Source: Streptomyces sp. NBC_00510
GTDB lineage: Bacteria; Actinomycetota; Actinomycetes; Streptomycetales; Streptomycetaceae
NCBI GenBank assembly: GCA_036013505.1
Contig: CP107851.1
Coordinates: forward strand, 1 to 64,000
Direction: 5' to 3'
Length of the DNA: 64,000 nt
The position numbers and the translations under genes are program-made. Within the stretch, counting starts at the first letter, position 1, and each line of letters starts with the position of its first letter. The notes under the pieces were generated by a model. That model was not told the DNA's origin, did not search any database, and was given only the letters and a program-made list of their open reading frames with translations. Positions 25,677 through 34,449 of the stretch are shown piece after piece.

Positions 25677-26985
25677 GAACCACCCCCGCGTAGGCGGGGA
25701 CGACAGGGCGTCGGCGGCGGTGCGGCCGGGGGCGCGGGAACCACCCCCGCGTAGGCGGGGACGACAGACCGATGGCTCCCCATCCGGTGATGCGGGGCGA
25801 ACCACCCCCGCGTAGGCGGGGACGACTCCTTCCGGCCGCCGATCTTCGGCGGGGTGAACGAACCACCCCCGCGTAGGCGGGGACGACTCGTACTCGGCGG
25901 CGGGGCCGTCATGGTGTGGGGAACCACCCCCGCGTAGGCGGGGACGACCGGGGGCCACCCCAGGGGGTGCCGCCGGCCTGGGAACCACCCCCGCGTAGGC
26001 GGGGACGACGCGTCCTCGGCAACGCGCTGCATGCGGTCGGCCGAACCACCCCCGCGTAGGCGGGGACGACAGCACCCACACGCCCATGGGGAGGGGTCCC
26101 ACCGAACCACCCCCGCGTAGGCGGGGACGACGGACCGAGCCCGTATCCCTGGTCGTTGGCGTACGAACCACCCCCGCGTAGGCGGGGACGACTCCTGCGA
26201 CGTGCGCGGAAGCTTGACGCCGAGCGAACCACCCCCGCGTAGGCGGGGACGACGAGTACTCCGGGGCCGCCAGCTCGCCCCAGTACGAACCACCCCCGCG
26301 TAGGCGGGGACGACACAGACGTGCAAGTGCCCGCCGCCGTGCCAGGGGAACCACCCCCGCGTAGGCGGGGACGACGGGCCTGTGGCGGGCCTATCAGGAA
26401 GCTCGGGAGAACCACCCCCGCGTAGGCGGGGACGACGATGCGCCCCGTCTGGTCCAGGATGATGCACATGAACCACCCCCGCGTAGGCGGGGACGACTAG
26501 TCCAGAACGCGGCCGTTCTCCTTGGCTGCCGAACCACCCCCGCGTAGGCGGGGACGACGCCTCCAGGTCGGCCTGGACGGAGCCCGACGCCGAACCACCC
26601 CCGCGTAGGCGGGGACGACACACCCGCATACGAAGAGGCGGGCATCTCTTTCGAACCACCCCCGCGTAGGCGGGGACGACACACCGCCGGTGAGGTACTC
26701 GTCCGGGGTCTCGGAACCACCCCCGCGTAGGCGGGGACGACGGACGTCATGGCGCCTACCACCGCTGTGCAGGGGAACCACCCCCGCGTAGGCGGGGACG
26801 ACGGCGGCTTCGGGGGTGCCTTGGGCGGGGGAGGCGAACCACCCCCGCGTAGGCGGGGACGACACCGCGTCCCCGGACAGGCCCGCGAGCAGCGCAGAAC
26901 CACCCCCGCGTAGGCGGGGACGACGCCTGTGTGGTCACACCGGACACGCCGCCAGGGGAACCACCCCCGCGTAGGCGGGGACGAC
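25677..26985 (-). CRISPR. CRISPR array 2, right part (leader side), 22 repeats
   Basis: Twenty-two almost identical 28-bp repeats with an exact 61-bp period from 25677 to 26958, same sequence as in the left part. Spacers are 33 nt; the first spacer base after the repeat is G in 11 of 22. Perfect repeats and a regular period show the leader end is on the right, next to cas2. Together with the left part this is one array of 38 repeats. Confidence 0.97.
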
Positions 26986-27035
26986 ACTTCCTGACCTGCG
27001 GCGTTGTTACGCGATCACGCTGTTTTCCTTTACGT
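26986..27035 (-). promoter_or_regulatory. Leader of array 2
   Basis: On the minus strand the region reads TAAAGGAAAACAGC, 19 nt, then GCAGGTCAGGAAGT directly before the first repeat. The same two blocks, 18 nt apart, precede array 3 (37521-37568). They are probable IHF-like or Cas1-Cas2 recognition elements and the site of spacer capture. Confidence 0.7.
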
Positions 27036-27344
27036 AATTTGCGTGGGGCGCCATGGTTCCGTTCCGTTGCCGCGTGGGCGGGCCATGAGGGTGATGCCGT
27101 CGAAGTCAGCGGGGGTCCAGCGGTCACGGCCAGCTGTGCGTACGGACCATCCCTGCTCTGTAGCTGCTGGCTCGATCATGACGGCTTGTCCGTCGCTGAT
27201 TCGCTCGGCGAGCACGTTCCACAGGCGATCGCGGATACGGGGGTTAGGCGTTCCGACGAAGACGCCTGGGGCTGTTTCGAGGAACCATCGGGTGAGGTGA
27301 CCGCGTAGTCCTGGTGGTGCGGCGATGAGCACGACGACTGTCAT
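27030..27344 (-). CDS. cas2: Cas2, type I-E, 104 aa
   Basis: The N-terminal strand MTVVVLIAAPPGLRGHLTRW and the following ETAPGVFVGTPNPRIRDRLW match the ferredoxin-like Cas2e (CasF/YgbF) fold. Cas2 forms a dimer that holds two Cas1 dimers in the spacer-integration complex. It overlaps cas1 by ATGA, and its stop lies 45 bp from the first repeat of array 2. Length is normal for Cas2e. Confidence 0.93.
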   Translation of the reverse strand: MTVVVLIAAPPGLRGHLTRWFLETAPGVFVGTPNPRIRDRLWNVLAERISDGQAVMIEPAATEQGWSVRTAGRDRWTPADFDGITLMARPRGNGTEPWRPTQIT

Positions 27345-28426
27345 GTGGCCGCCCCCGGGTTCGCCGCATCCTGTGTCGCTCCATGCGGTGTGTCAGGTGC
27401 TGCGGATCTGGTGGTCGTATCGCTGTCCGCGCCAGGGCGAGGGAGCAGGACATCGAGGTGCCGGTTGGGTGCAAAGGCGTCGCCCCAGTTGCGGCCGCTG
27501 GCGATGATGGTGTTGCTCTCGTCCCACAGCCCGCTCAGTTCCTCGTCGAGTGGAGTGTCTGGGTTGGGAGCGAGAAGGTGTTTGATGTCGGTGACGATGC
27601 GAGGCATGAGTTTGCCTCGGACGACGGCGTCGCGTAGCGCTGTGCGTGCGTCGCGCTCGGTTGTCAGGCCCTTTGCTGCGAGATCGAAGGCCAGGGGAAT
27701 GGTGAATTCGGCCTTGTAGAGGTCGGCGATGTCCAGGACGAAGGACAGTGCGGAACCAGTGTGGACGAAGCCGAGTGCTGGGCTGGCGCCGATGCCGGTG
27801 ATGACGGCGTGGCAGATGCCGTAGAGGGCGGAGTTGGCAGCGGACAGCAGCCGGTTGACGTCGTCGCCGGCGGCGAACGCGTCTCCTGGCCGGTAGTCGC
27901 GTTTGACCCATGGGACGCCGGTGCGTTCGGCATGGTGGGCGTAGAGCCGGCGGATGCGGGTGCCCTCGCGACCGCGGAGTTGCTGGAGGGTCAGTGCGGT
28001 GGTGTCCTCTCCGGGGAATCGGAGTTCGTACATGCGCCGGGCGACGGCGACGCGTTCTTTGGGCCGGGTGACCAGCCATGCCTGGCGGAGTTGGAGTTGG
28101 GAGCCGCGGGCGGTGCTGAGCCCTGCGGCATAAAGGCGGACGCCGTGCTCGCCGACCCAGCACACGGCGGTGGCGGAGTCGGCGAGCAGGGTGATGGCGG
28201 CGTGGGTGATGCGGGTGCCGGGTCCGATGAGGAGCACGGCGAGGTAGGCGGACGGGACGTGAACGGTTCGTGCTTTGGTGACCAAAACGATGGCGTTGTC
28301 GTCCCGGTCAATGTGGCAGCGTTCGGCGTAGAGGCTGGTGATGCGGTCTTCGAGCCGGTGCACGTCCTGTGGCCCGGTGCGCCACCAGGGTTCAGGCACC
28401 GGGTGCCTCGGCGGGGAGCGGGGCAA
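27341..28426 (-). CDS. cas1: Cas1, type I-E integrase, 361 aa
   Basis: Conserved sites are seen: QLRGREGTRIRRLYAHHAER (Glu), NSALYGICHAVITGIGASPA, GFVHTGSALSFVLDIADLYK (His and Asp), then FAPNRHLD near the end. Cas1 cuts and joins new spacers at the leader-proximal repeat. The tail after residue ~325 is longer and lower in complexity than in most Cas1e proteins. The ATG at 28426 overlaps cas6e by 35 nt; a GTG at 28399 would overlap by only 8 nt and may be the true start. Confidence 0.93.
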   Translation of the reverse strand: MPRSPPRHPVPEPWWRTGPQDVHRLEDRITSLYAERCHIDRDDNAIVLVTKARTVHVPSAYLAVLLIGPGTRITHAAITLLADSATAVCWVGEHGVRLYAAGLSTARGSQLQLRQAWLVTRPKERVAVARRMYELRFPGEDTTALTLQQLRGREGTRIRRLYAHHAERTGVPWVKRDYRPGDAFAAGDDVNRLLSAANSALYGICHAVITGIGASPALGFVHTGSALSFVLDIADLYKAEFTIPLAFDLAAKGLTTERDARTALRDAVVRGKLMPRIVTDIKHLLAPNPDTPLDEELSGLWDESNTIIASGRNWGDAFAPNRHLDVLLPRPGADSDTTTRSAAPDTPHGATQDAANPGAAT

Positions 28427-29189
28427 GGGTGAGGAGTCCTTGTCCGTAGCCCTTGGCTGGGCCGATGCCGCCGAGGAGGGCGGCGCGTAGTGCGGTGGGG
28501 TTGGTGACGCGGAGCCGGCCTTGGAAGGTGGCGGTGGCCAGGGTGACGCGTGGGCCTTGGCTGTGTTTGCGGAATCGCAGGACGTCGCGGGTGAGCAGCG
28601 ACACCGCGGGAGCGGGCTGTGGGTCTGGCGCGTCGTGGGTGAGGCCGGGGGCCGGGTCGGGGGCGGGCACGGTGGGGATGGTGAAGCCGTGGCGGTCGGC
28701 GCGGGTCAGGAGCCAGTGGAGTTGTTGTGCCGCGGTGCGCTGGGGGACGCGGAAGCCTCGTGCGCCGCGTTCGGCGGCGGTGCCAGGGATGCTGTTCTGT
28801 TTCTCCAGCCGGGCGGTCTGCTCGTCGCTGGGCTTGATCGGGCGGCGTACGGACTGGACCGGGTTGGCGGTAAGGCGGAACGCGAATTCCCGTCCGATCA
28901 CGAGCCGGTCGAGAACGGGGGTGTAGTCGGCGATGAGGGCCTGACCGCCGTCGGCGTCGGGCCAGCCAGCCTGTTCGATGAGGTGGTACCAGGACGGTCG
29001 GCTCTCGGTCAGGACCAGGACCTCGGCACGGTGGGCGGCGTGGGTTTCCAGCCGCCACAGGACGCGTTCGGTGACCGGCTGGACGGCGAGCCCGGCCAGG
29101 ATGGCAGCGTGCATCCGGTGCGGGTTGCCGAGCAGGGCGGTGGCTTCGCGGCGGCGCGGGTTGAGAGGAATCTTCGACAGGTACGGCAT
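28392..29189 (-). CDS. cas6e: Cas6e (CasE/Cse3) crRNA-processing endoribonuclease, 265 aa
   Basis: The start MPYLSKIPLNPRRREATALL and GNPHRMHAAILAGL (catalytic His region) match Cas6e. A glycine-rich C-terminal loop, GIGPAKGYGQGLLTLAPLP, is the classic family signature. The enzyme cuts pre-crRNA at the base of each repeat hairpin and stays bound to the 3' handle as a Cascade subunit. It lies 4 nt after cas5. Confidence 0.93.
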   Translation of the reverse strand: MPYLSKIPLNPRRREATALLGNPHRMHAAILAGLAVQPVTERVLWRLETHAAHRAEVLVLTESRPSWYHLIEQAGWPDADGGQALIADYTPVLDRLVIGREFAFRLTANPVQSVRRPIKPSDEQTARLEKQNSIPGTAAERGARGFRVPQRTAAQQLHWLLTRADRHGFTIPTVPAPDPAPGLTHDAPDPQPAPAVSLLTRDVLRFRKHSQGPRVTLATATFQGRLRVTNPTALRAALLGGIGPAKGYGQGLLTLAPLPAEAPGA

Positions 29190-29193
29190 GGGG

Positions 29194-29991
29194 TCACCAG
29201 CCCAGGAGGGCGAAGGGGTCGTGGCCGGTGTGGCCCGGACCAGTGGAGGGGGTGGGTGCGTCGCCGGTGGGCTGCTCGTGCCCGGTGGGCACGGTGACCC
29301 ACAGGTGCCGCACGGCCCGCTGGGTGAAGGTAGTACCCTCACGCAGGTCGTAGGTGTCGGGCACGTCGGCGACGAGGTCCTCACCGGCGGGGTCCTCGAC
29401 GGTGGCCTCAAGCGTGACCTGCACGTCGCGGGTCCGGCGGCGGTGGTGGGCGGAGGCCTGCCAGGGCACCGCGGCCAGGATGTCGGTGAGTTCGGCGTCG
29501 GGACGAAGTCCGAGGGTGACCGGCCCGGTGGGCGGGCAGGAGCGGCGTCCGAGCGACAGCGGGAAGTGCGGGTGCTTTACGGCGTGATCGAGGCTTTCCA
29601 GCAGGGGTGCGGGACCGCGAAGGGCGGCGATGAACACCGCGTCCTGGAGGTAGTAGCGCTGCGTGACGTGGGTGTATTTGGCGGGGCTGGTCTTCTTCTG
29701 GACGCCCTTGGCGTCGACCTTGCCGGCTGGGAGTGGCAGTCCGCGGTGGTCGCTGACGGTGTGGTAGTCGCGCAGGAGGCTTCCGGGCTGGTCGACGCGG
29801 ACACCGAGTTGCAGTCCGAGGAGGTCGGTGAGCGAGGCGTCGCGGGGGCGGCCGCCGGCGGCGGCGAGCAGGCCGAGGACGCCGGACTTGGTGGGCTGGG
29901 GGTGGGTGTCGCGCCGGTTGTAGCGGGAGGGTGCGCCCCAGGCTTGCAAGGGGGCGGCCAGTCGCAGGACGAGGACGGCGGAGTCGGTCAT
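29194..29991 (-). CDS. cas5e: Cas5e (CasD), 265 aa
   Basis: The start VLVLRLAAPLQAWGAPSRYN and PTKSGVLGLLAAAGGRPRD are the standard Cas5e opening. Then VSDHRGLPLP and RRSCPPTGPV follow in order. Cas5e caps the 5' handle of the crRNA in Cascade. The start overlaps the cas7 stop by one base (TGATG). Length is slightly above usual owing to a Pro/Thr-rich tail. Confidence 0.93.
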   Translation of the reverse strand: MTDSAVLVLRLAAPLQAWGAPSRYNRRDTHPQPTKSGVLGLLAAAGGRPRDASLTDLLGLQLGVRVDQPGSLLRDYHTVSDHRGLPLPAGKVDAKGVQKKTSPAKYTHVTQRYYLQDAVFIAALRGPAPLLESLDHAVKHPHFPLSLGRRSCPPTGPVTLGLRPDAELTDILAAVPWQASAHHRRRTRDVQVTLEATVEDPAGEDLVADVPDTYDLREGTTFTQRAVRHLWVTVPTGHEQPTGDAPTPSTGPGHTGHDPFALLGW

Positions 29992-31166
29992 CACACCTCC
30001 GCCTGCTCGGTGCCGGTCGTGGGGATGGTGCCGTCGGCGAGCCACTGTCCGACCAGGTCCTGAAGGGATTCCAGCAGGGCGGGGAAGGCCACGGAGGGGC
30101 CGAAGGCCTCGGTGAGCTTGTCGCCTTCCAGGGCGTAGGTGGCCAGGGTGCGCTGCGGTGTCGTGCCCCATGCGGCGGTCACCGCGGTCAGTTCGCCGGC
30201 CAGGCGGGTGGCGGATTCGGCGGCCAGGCCGTTGTGGCCGGTGACGGGTTCCTCGAAGGCGGAGACCAGGTTGACGGGCTGGTCGGTGCGCACGGTGATC
30301 AGGACCAGGTGGGGCAGGGTGCGGTGGGCGAAGGTGTTCTGGTGTCCGGTCGGCATGGAGCGGGTGAAGGAGTCCACGAACCGGACGGTGGCGTCACAGG
30401 TGGCGTCCGCGGAGCTGAGGTTGTCCTTGAGCTGGTGGACGCCGAGGACGGCGTAGCGGTAGAGGGTGGAGGAGTTGAACTCCACGGTGCCGATCATGCC
30501 GGCGCCGGAGTCCTCGACGTTCTCGTCATCCACGGCGGTGTAGTAGTCGAACTCGGTGCGCACGGCGTGGGTGGACAGGGCGTGGGCGACCTGCACGGCG
30601 GCGTCCACGTTGAGGTCCTTCAGGTCGGCGACCATCCGGCCGAAGAGGGCGACCTCGGCGGGGTGACCGGTGGACAAGGTGGCCACCACGGGGAGCTTGC
30701 TCACCTCGTCCTTCAGGTCCTTGTCGGGCAGGGCGGCCAGCTCGGCGGCCCGGCCGTCCAGGAGCGCGACGAGCGAGTCGAGCTGCCGCTTGCCGAAGAA
30801 GAGCAGGTAGGCGGACTGGTCTTCCTTCTTGGCGGACTTGGTGATGCCCAGCGGCTCCAGCAGCGCGCCGGCCAGCCGGTCGGCCTGCTCGGCGGTCAGC
30901 CCGGCTCCGCCTTCGGCCGTGGGCCGGGTGAGCCGCTCGGCCAGGAGGCTGGCGATCCGCTTGGTGCGGGTGGCACGGTCGGCTGTGGGCACGCCTTGGG
31001 CGAAGTGGATGCGGGTGGCGCGCTTCCACGCCTGGGAGGAGACGCGGGCGCGGCGGGCTCCGCCGTAGACGGCCTGCTTGGGGGTGCCCGAGTCGTCGCG
31101 GTTGATGTTGGACGGGGGGACGCTCTGGAGGATGTGGACCTCGACGAAGAGGGTGGGCTGGTCCAT
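29991..31166 (-). CDS. cas7e: Cas7e (CasC/Cse4) backbone protein, 391 aa
   Basis: The N-terminal PPSNINRDDSGTPKQAVYGG and RARVSSQAWKRATRIHF are hallmark Cas7e motifs, and IGTVEFNSSTLYRYAVL and SMPTGHQNTFAHRTLPH follow at the expected places. Six copies form the crRNA-binding spine of Cascade. ATG 31166 follows AAAGGAGTCC. A gap of about 250 bp separates it from cse2, longer than other gaps in the operon. Confidence 0.95.
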   Translation of the reverse strand: MDQPTLFVEVHILQSVPPSNINRDDSGTPKQAVYGGARRARVSSQAWKRATRIHFAQGVPTADRATRTKRIASLLAERLTRPTAEGGAGLTAEQADRLAGALLEPLGITKSAKKEDQSAYLLFFGKRQLDSLVALLDGRAAELAALPDKDLKDEVSKLPVVATLSTGHPAEVALFGRMVADLKDLNVDAAVQVAHALSTHAVRTEFDYYTAVDDENVEDSGAGMIGTVEFNSSTLYRYAVLGVHQLKDNLSSADATCDATVRFVDSFTRSMPTGHQNTFAHRTLPHLVLITVRTDQPVNLVSAFEEPVTGHNGLAAESATRLAGELTAVTAAWGTTPQRTLATYALEGDKLTEAFGPSVAFPALLESLQDLVGQWLADGTIPTTGTEQAEV

Positions 31167-31413
31167 GAGCGGACTCCTTTGGTGTGGTCGTGCGCCGCGC
31201 CTTGGGGCAGCGCCGAGGGGAAAACACGGTGTCTGGTGCCGGGTGCGGGGCACGGCGGGCTGGTACGAGGCGCCGGTGAGGTGGCGGGGGACGCGTCACC
31301 GGGGGCAGGGCGCGTGCGGTGATCCCGTGTGCGCGCAGGACGGATGCAGGGGCGGGGTGCCGGTGCTGCGTGGGGGCGTGTTGCCGGTGGCCGCAGGGGC
31401 CGGGCTCCCCGTG
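31167..31413. other. Gap between cas7 and the cse2 fusion gene
   Basis: About 247 bp with high GC content and no supported gene. It could hold an internal promoter or mRNA-processing site of the cas operon; no clear promoter is seen. Confidence 0.3.
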
Positions 31414-32556
31414 TCAGCCCTGGCCGGTGGGTGCGCCAATGCGGAAGTCGCGGTCCCAGCGGCTGCGGATGCGTGCCTGCTGTTCGGGGTGCCGTGCGTC
31501 GTCCCAGCGCAGCAGGTCGTCGCGGAGCCGGGTGTAGTCCAGGCCGATGGCCGCCCCCCTCAGCAACGGGACCAGTCCCCGCAGATGCCAGCAGAGCTCC
31601 TCGCCGTCCGCGGAGGTCAGCAGCTGGCCTACGCGCCGTGTCATGGCCTCCTCCCCCGCCTTGTCGGCGCCGACCAGGTGCAGCAACCGTCGGCAGGCGG
31701 CCCCGGGACTGGTGCCCGCGGCATGCATCGGCTCGCGCCGGGCCTGCTGGTGCAGGCCGAACAGGGTGAGCACCGCGTGCTCAGCCGCAAGGCCCCGGCC
31801 CAAGAAGCCGGCTTCCTGGGCAGCCGGGCTGACCCGGGCCCGGTGGAAGGGCCACATCGCGGGCACCGTGCCCGCCTCACGGCCCAGGCCGGAGCGCAGT
31901 GCCGCCAGTTCCGCACCGGTTTCGGCGCGCTGCGGGTCGAAGGTGACCCAGTACGGGGAGCCTTCGCCGTCGGGGATGGCCGTGGCGGGACCGCCGTTGG
32001 GACTGCTGGTCTGGGTGCCGGCGCGGTCGGTGTACTGCAGGCCCCAGGCGCGGATGGTCCTGCCGTGCCCGGTTCCCAGCCAGGACCGCAGGTCGTGCAG
32101 GAGCCGGGTGTAGTCCAGGCCGATGCCCGCATCGCGGAGCAGGGGGACCAGTCCGCGCAAGTGCCAGAGGAGTTCGTCGAGGTCCTGGGCGGTCGCGGCG
32201 GCGGTCACGCGCCGGTCCAGGGCCTTGCCCGACATGGCCCCGGTGCGGTGCAGCCTGCGGCAGGCCGTGCCGAGGCCTGCTCCGGCCTGGTGCACCGATG
32301 GCCTGGACGGTGGCTGGTGAAAACCGAACAGGGTCAGCGTGGCGTGCTCGGCCGCGTAGGCGGCCGGCACCGGTTCGCCGGGCCGGGCAATGTCCGGCAA
32401 CGGCGTCCGGTGCAGGGGCCTCATGGCCGGCACGCTGCCGGGCTCGCGGCCCAGACCGTCGCGCAGTGCGCGCAGGTCCCGTGCGGCATACGGCGTGCCG
32501 GGGGCGTAGGTCTCCCAGAAGTGGGGGCGGCGCGGGGCGCGGACGCTGGTGGTCAT
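31414..32556 (-). CDS. cse2: Tandem Cse2-Cse2 fusion (CasB), 380 aa
   Basis: Two Cse2 (CasB) domains sit in one open frame with no stop or frameshift. Domain 1 (~residues 10-180) has HFWETYAPGTPYA, VPAMRPLH, ATLTLFGFHQ, LDELLWHLRGLVPLLRDAG and IGLDYTRLLHDLRSW. Domain 2 (~205-375) repeats them in order as SPYWVTFDPQ, VPAMWPFH, AVLTLFGLHQ, EELCWHLRGLVPLLRGAA and IGLDYTRLRDDLLRW. A normal Cse2 is about 160-230 aa and two copies bind each Cascade, so this chain would supply both at once. ATG 32556 overlaps the cse1 stop (ATGA). Confidence 0.92.
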   Translation of the reverse strand: MTTSVRAPRRPHFWETYAPGTPYAARDLRALRDGLGREPGSVPAMRPLHRTPLPDIARPGEPVPAAYAAEHATLTLFGFHQPPSRPSVHQAGAGLGTACRRLHRTGAMSGKALDRRVTAAATAQDLDELLWHLRGLVPLLRDAGIGLDYTRLLHDLRSWLGTGHGRTIRAWGLQYTDRAGTQTSSPNGGPATAIPDGEGSPYWVTFDPQRAETGAELAALRSGLGREAGTVPAMWPFHRARVSPAAQEAGFLGRGLAAEHAVLTLFGLHQQARREPMHAAGTSPGAACRRLLHLVGADKAGEEAMTRRVGQLLTSADGEELCWHLRGLVPLLRGAAIGLDYTRLRDDLLRWDDARHPEQQARIRSRWDRDFRIGAPTGQG

Positions 32557-34241
32557 GCGACGGCCTCCTCGTTCGCCGAGCGTGCCTCGGCGGCCCGCCA
32601 CAAAATCTCCCCGAGCGCCTTGTGGAAGCGCCCCTCAGCGCTGCCGCTGCGGAAGACGACCTCTTTGCCGTTCACTTTGATCTTCCGTCCGATCACGGCC
32701 CGGGGCGGAGCGGCGGCCAGCAACGCGCGCGCCTGATCAACCGCGGTCAGGCGCAGGGCCTGTTCCCAGGCTTCCTGCCCGCGCTCGACCAGCTCGCCGT
32801 CGTCACCGGCGGTGCGCAGGCCGGCCAGCACGCGGCGCATGCTGCGGTCCACCGAGTGCAGGAACCGCGCCGAGGCGGCTTCCCCCTTGTCCCGCGGCAG
32901 TGGGTCACCGCCGGCGGCCCGCCGCAGGTCGGCGTGGAGACGGTCCAAGGCCCGGGCGACCTGGTCGGCTTGCTCGACACATTCCAAGATCGCCTGCCGT
33001 AGCAGGGCATCCTCACCGACCAGCGCGGTCACCGGCAGCGGGATCCCGTCGGCGATGGCGTTCTCGACCACCGCGCTTTGATTGCCGTACTCCAGGCCGC
33101 AGATCTCCACGCCCAGCGGGTAGCCGGCCGGCAGCCGGTCCTCCGCACGCAGCTCGCCGATCTGACGCAGGAGCACCGAGGTGTAGGGCCCGTCGGAATC
33201 GGTCGGCATGGTCAGCGCCAGCAGGGCGCCAAGGCCCCGCCAGGCCGCCCGCCCGGAGATGTGGCGCCGCGGCCGCAGCGGCGGCTGGCCCGCTTTGGGC
33301 TTGGCCGCGTGATTCCACGCGGTGTGCGGATCGATCTGCGGGGTGGAGGTCAGCCGGTCGCCCGCGCAGACCACCACCTGCCGCACCCGCAGCCCGTCGT
33401 GTGTCTCGCACGGGATCAGCCGGATCCGCCGGGACTGGAACGTCAGCAGGTCCAGCAGATCGCGGGCCGAACGCGCGGACCACTCAGGGCCGGCCGGGTC
33501 CTTCTCCCCCGCGGTGTGCGGGCGCTCCGGCCACGCCCACTGGGGACGGTCGGCCGGGTCGAGACCGTCGGCCAGGACCGGGGTGTTCAGCAGCAGCGTC
33601 TCGTACAGCGTCCGCCCGGTCGGCACGATGACACCGAGCTGACCGAGCGGGCCGGTCGGATTACCCGTGGTCTTGTTGCCCTTCGCCGCCTGCGGGTCAC
33701 CGACCGCGCCGGTCTTGATCGCGGCGGTGTCCCAGCACTGCGCATGCAGGAGCCACAACGCTGCCTGAGCAGGCGTCAGGTCCAAGTCGTCGGCCTCGGT
33801 AACCGCGCTGAACAGCGGCACGTTATTGCCCGTCGCGATCGAGGGGACCAGCAGCGTGGACGGCTTCGTCTCCCCGGTCAGCGCGGTCAGCCCGCCGGCC
33901 TGCGCGAAAGGCCGCACCGGATCGAAAAGCCGGAACCGGCCGCCATAGCCGGACGGACCGAGATAGCGGACCAGTTGCTCGGCCTCGTCCTCGGTAAACC
34001 GCCCCCGCTCGAACCGCTCCTGCCACTCCCCCACCGTGCGAGGCGCGCCCAGCACGTCCAGCACGACCGGCAGCAGCAACTGCCGCAGCAGCGCGGGCAG
34101 CATCGTCGGCACGGGCACATCCAGCCGTCGCACCGAGTGCGAGGCCGTCAACGCCTCCAACACCCCGACATCGCTTACTGCGCCGTCCGTGCGGACCACC
34201 GGCAGCCATCTGCCGCGAACAAGATCATCTTCAGGTCCCAT
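32553..34241 (-). CDS. cse1: Cse1 (CasA/Cas8e), 562 aa
   Basis: The start LVRGRWLPVVRTDGAVSDVG and the stretch RFRLFDPVRPFAQAGGL are typical of Cse1. Then come LVPSIATGNNVPLFSAV (the region of the PAM-reading and cluster-forming loop), LLHAQCWDTAAIKTG, and a helical C-terminal bundle. Cse1 reads the PAM and recruits Cas3. ATG 34241 is chosen over an upstream in-frame ATG because GGAGGGGG lies before it. It is the first gene after the 300-bp gap behind cas3 and has its own promoter. Confidence 0.93.
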   Translation of the reverse strand: MGPEDDLVRGRWLPVVRTDGAVSDVGVLEALTASHSVRRLDVPVPTMLPALLRQLLLPVVLDVLGAPRTVGEWQERFERGRFTEDEAEQLVRYLGPSGYGGRFRLFDPVRPFAQAGGLTALTGETKPSTLLVPSIATGNNVPLFSAVTEADDLDLTPAQAALWLLHAQCWDTAAIKTGAVGDPQAAKGNKTTGNPTGPLGQLGVIVPTGRTLYETLLLNTPVLADGLDPADRPQWAWPERPHTAGEKDPAGPEWSARSARDLLDLLTFQSRRIRLIPCETHDGLRVRQVVVCAGDRLTSTPQIDPHTAWNHAAKPKAGQPPLRPRRHISGRAAWRGLGALLALTMPTDSDGPYTSVLLRQIGELRAEDRLPAGYPLGVEICGLEYGNQSAVVENAIADGIPLPVTALVGEDALLRQAILECVEQADQVARALDRLHADLRRAAGGDPLPRDKGEAASARFLHSVDRSMRRVLAGLRTAGDDGELVERGQEAWEQALRLTAVDQARALLAAAPPRAVIGRKIKVNGKEVVFRSGSAEGRFHKALGEILWRAAEARSANEEAVA

Positions 34242-34284
34242 GGAAGCCCCCCTCCCTGGATGAGACGCGTCTCCCCAGACGCAT

Positions 34285-34343
34285 CTGCCGTTGATCATGT
34301 CGCCCGATTTATAAGGAAATTGACGTCATATCATCAACGGCAG
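34285..34343 (-). promoter_or_regulatory. Promoter of the cse1-cas2 operon flanked by an inverted repeat
   Basis: On the minus strand TTGATG (34337-34332) and TATAAA (34313-34308) are spaced by 18 bp, an unusually AT-rich core for this window. A perfect 11-bp inverted repeat (CTGCCGTTGAT at 34285-34295, ATCAACGGCAG at 34333-34343) brackets it and would let a regulator cover the promoter. The start of transcription would be about 60 nt before cse1. Confidence 0.6.
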
Positions 34344-34356
34344 GCAGACTTTCATG

Positions 34357-34370
34357 AAGTTGCAGTGCTG
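34357..34370 (+). promoter_or_regulatory. PAM-like AAG plus 11-nt target of the pseudo-spacer
   Basis: AAG at 34357-34359 is followed by TTGCAGTGCTG (34360-34370), identical to positions 2-12 of the 15-nt pseudo-spacer at 34478-34492. AAG is the classic I-E PAM on this strand and side. The site lies about 20 bp upstream of the -35 element of the cse1 promoter. Confidence 0.6.
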
Positions 34371-34449
34371 GTCAAGCTCTACGGATCGATGGCACTCAAC
34401 CGAGGCGCCCTTCGGTACCCCGGTACGCTCTACACACGGGCGGCGCCCC

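Noticed and set aside
25602..26987. Several long minus-strand frames rich in VVPAYAGVV and SSPPTRGWF
   Set aside because: These are the translations of the CRISPR repeat in different frames, not proteins.
29931..31322. 463-aa plus-strand frame, and 552-aa frame at 31078-32736
   Set aside because: Antisense of cas7 and of the cse2 fusion; Val/Gly-rich composition typical of shadow frames.
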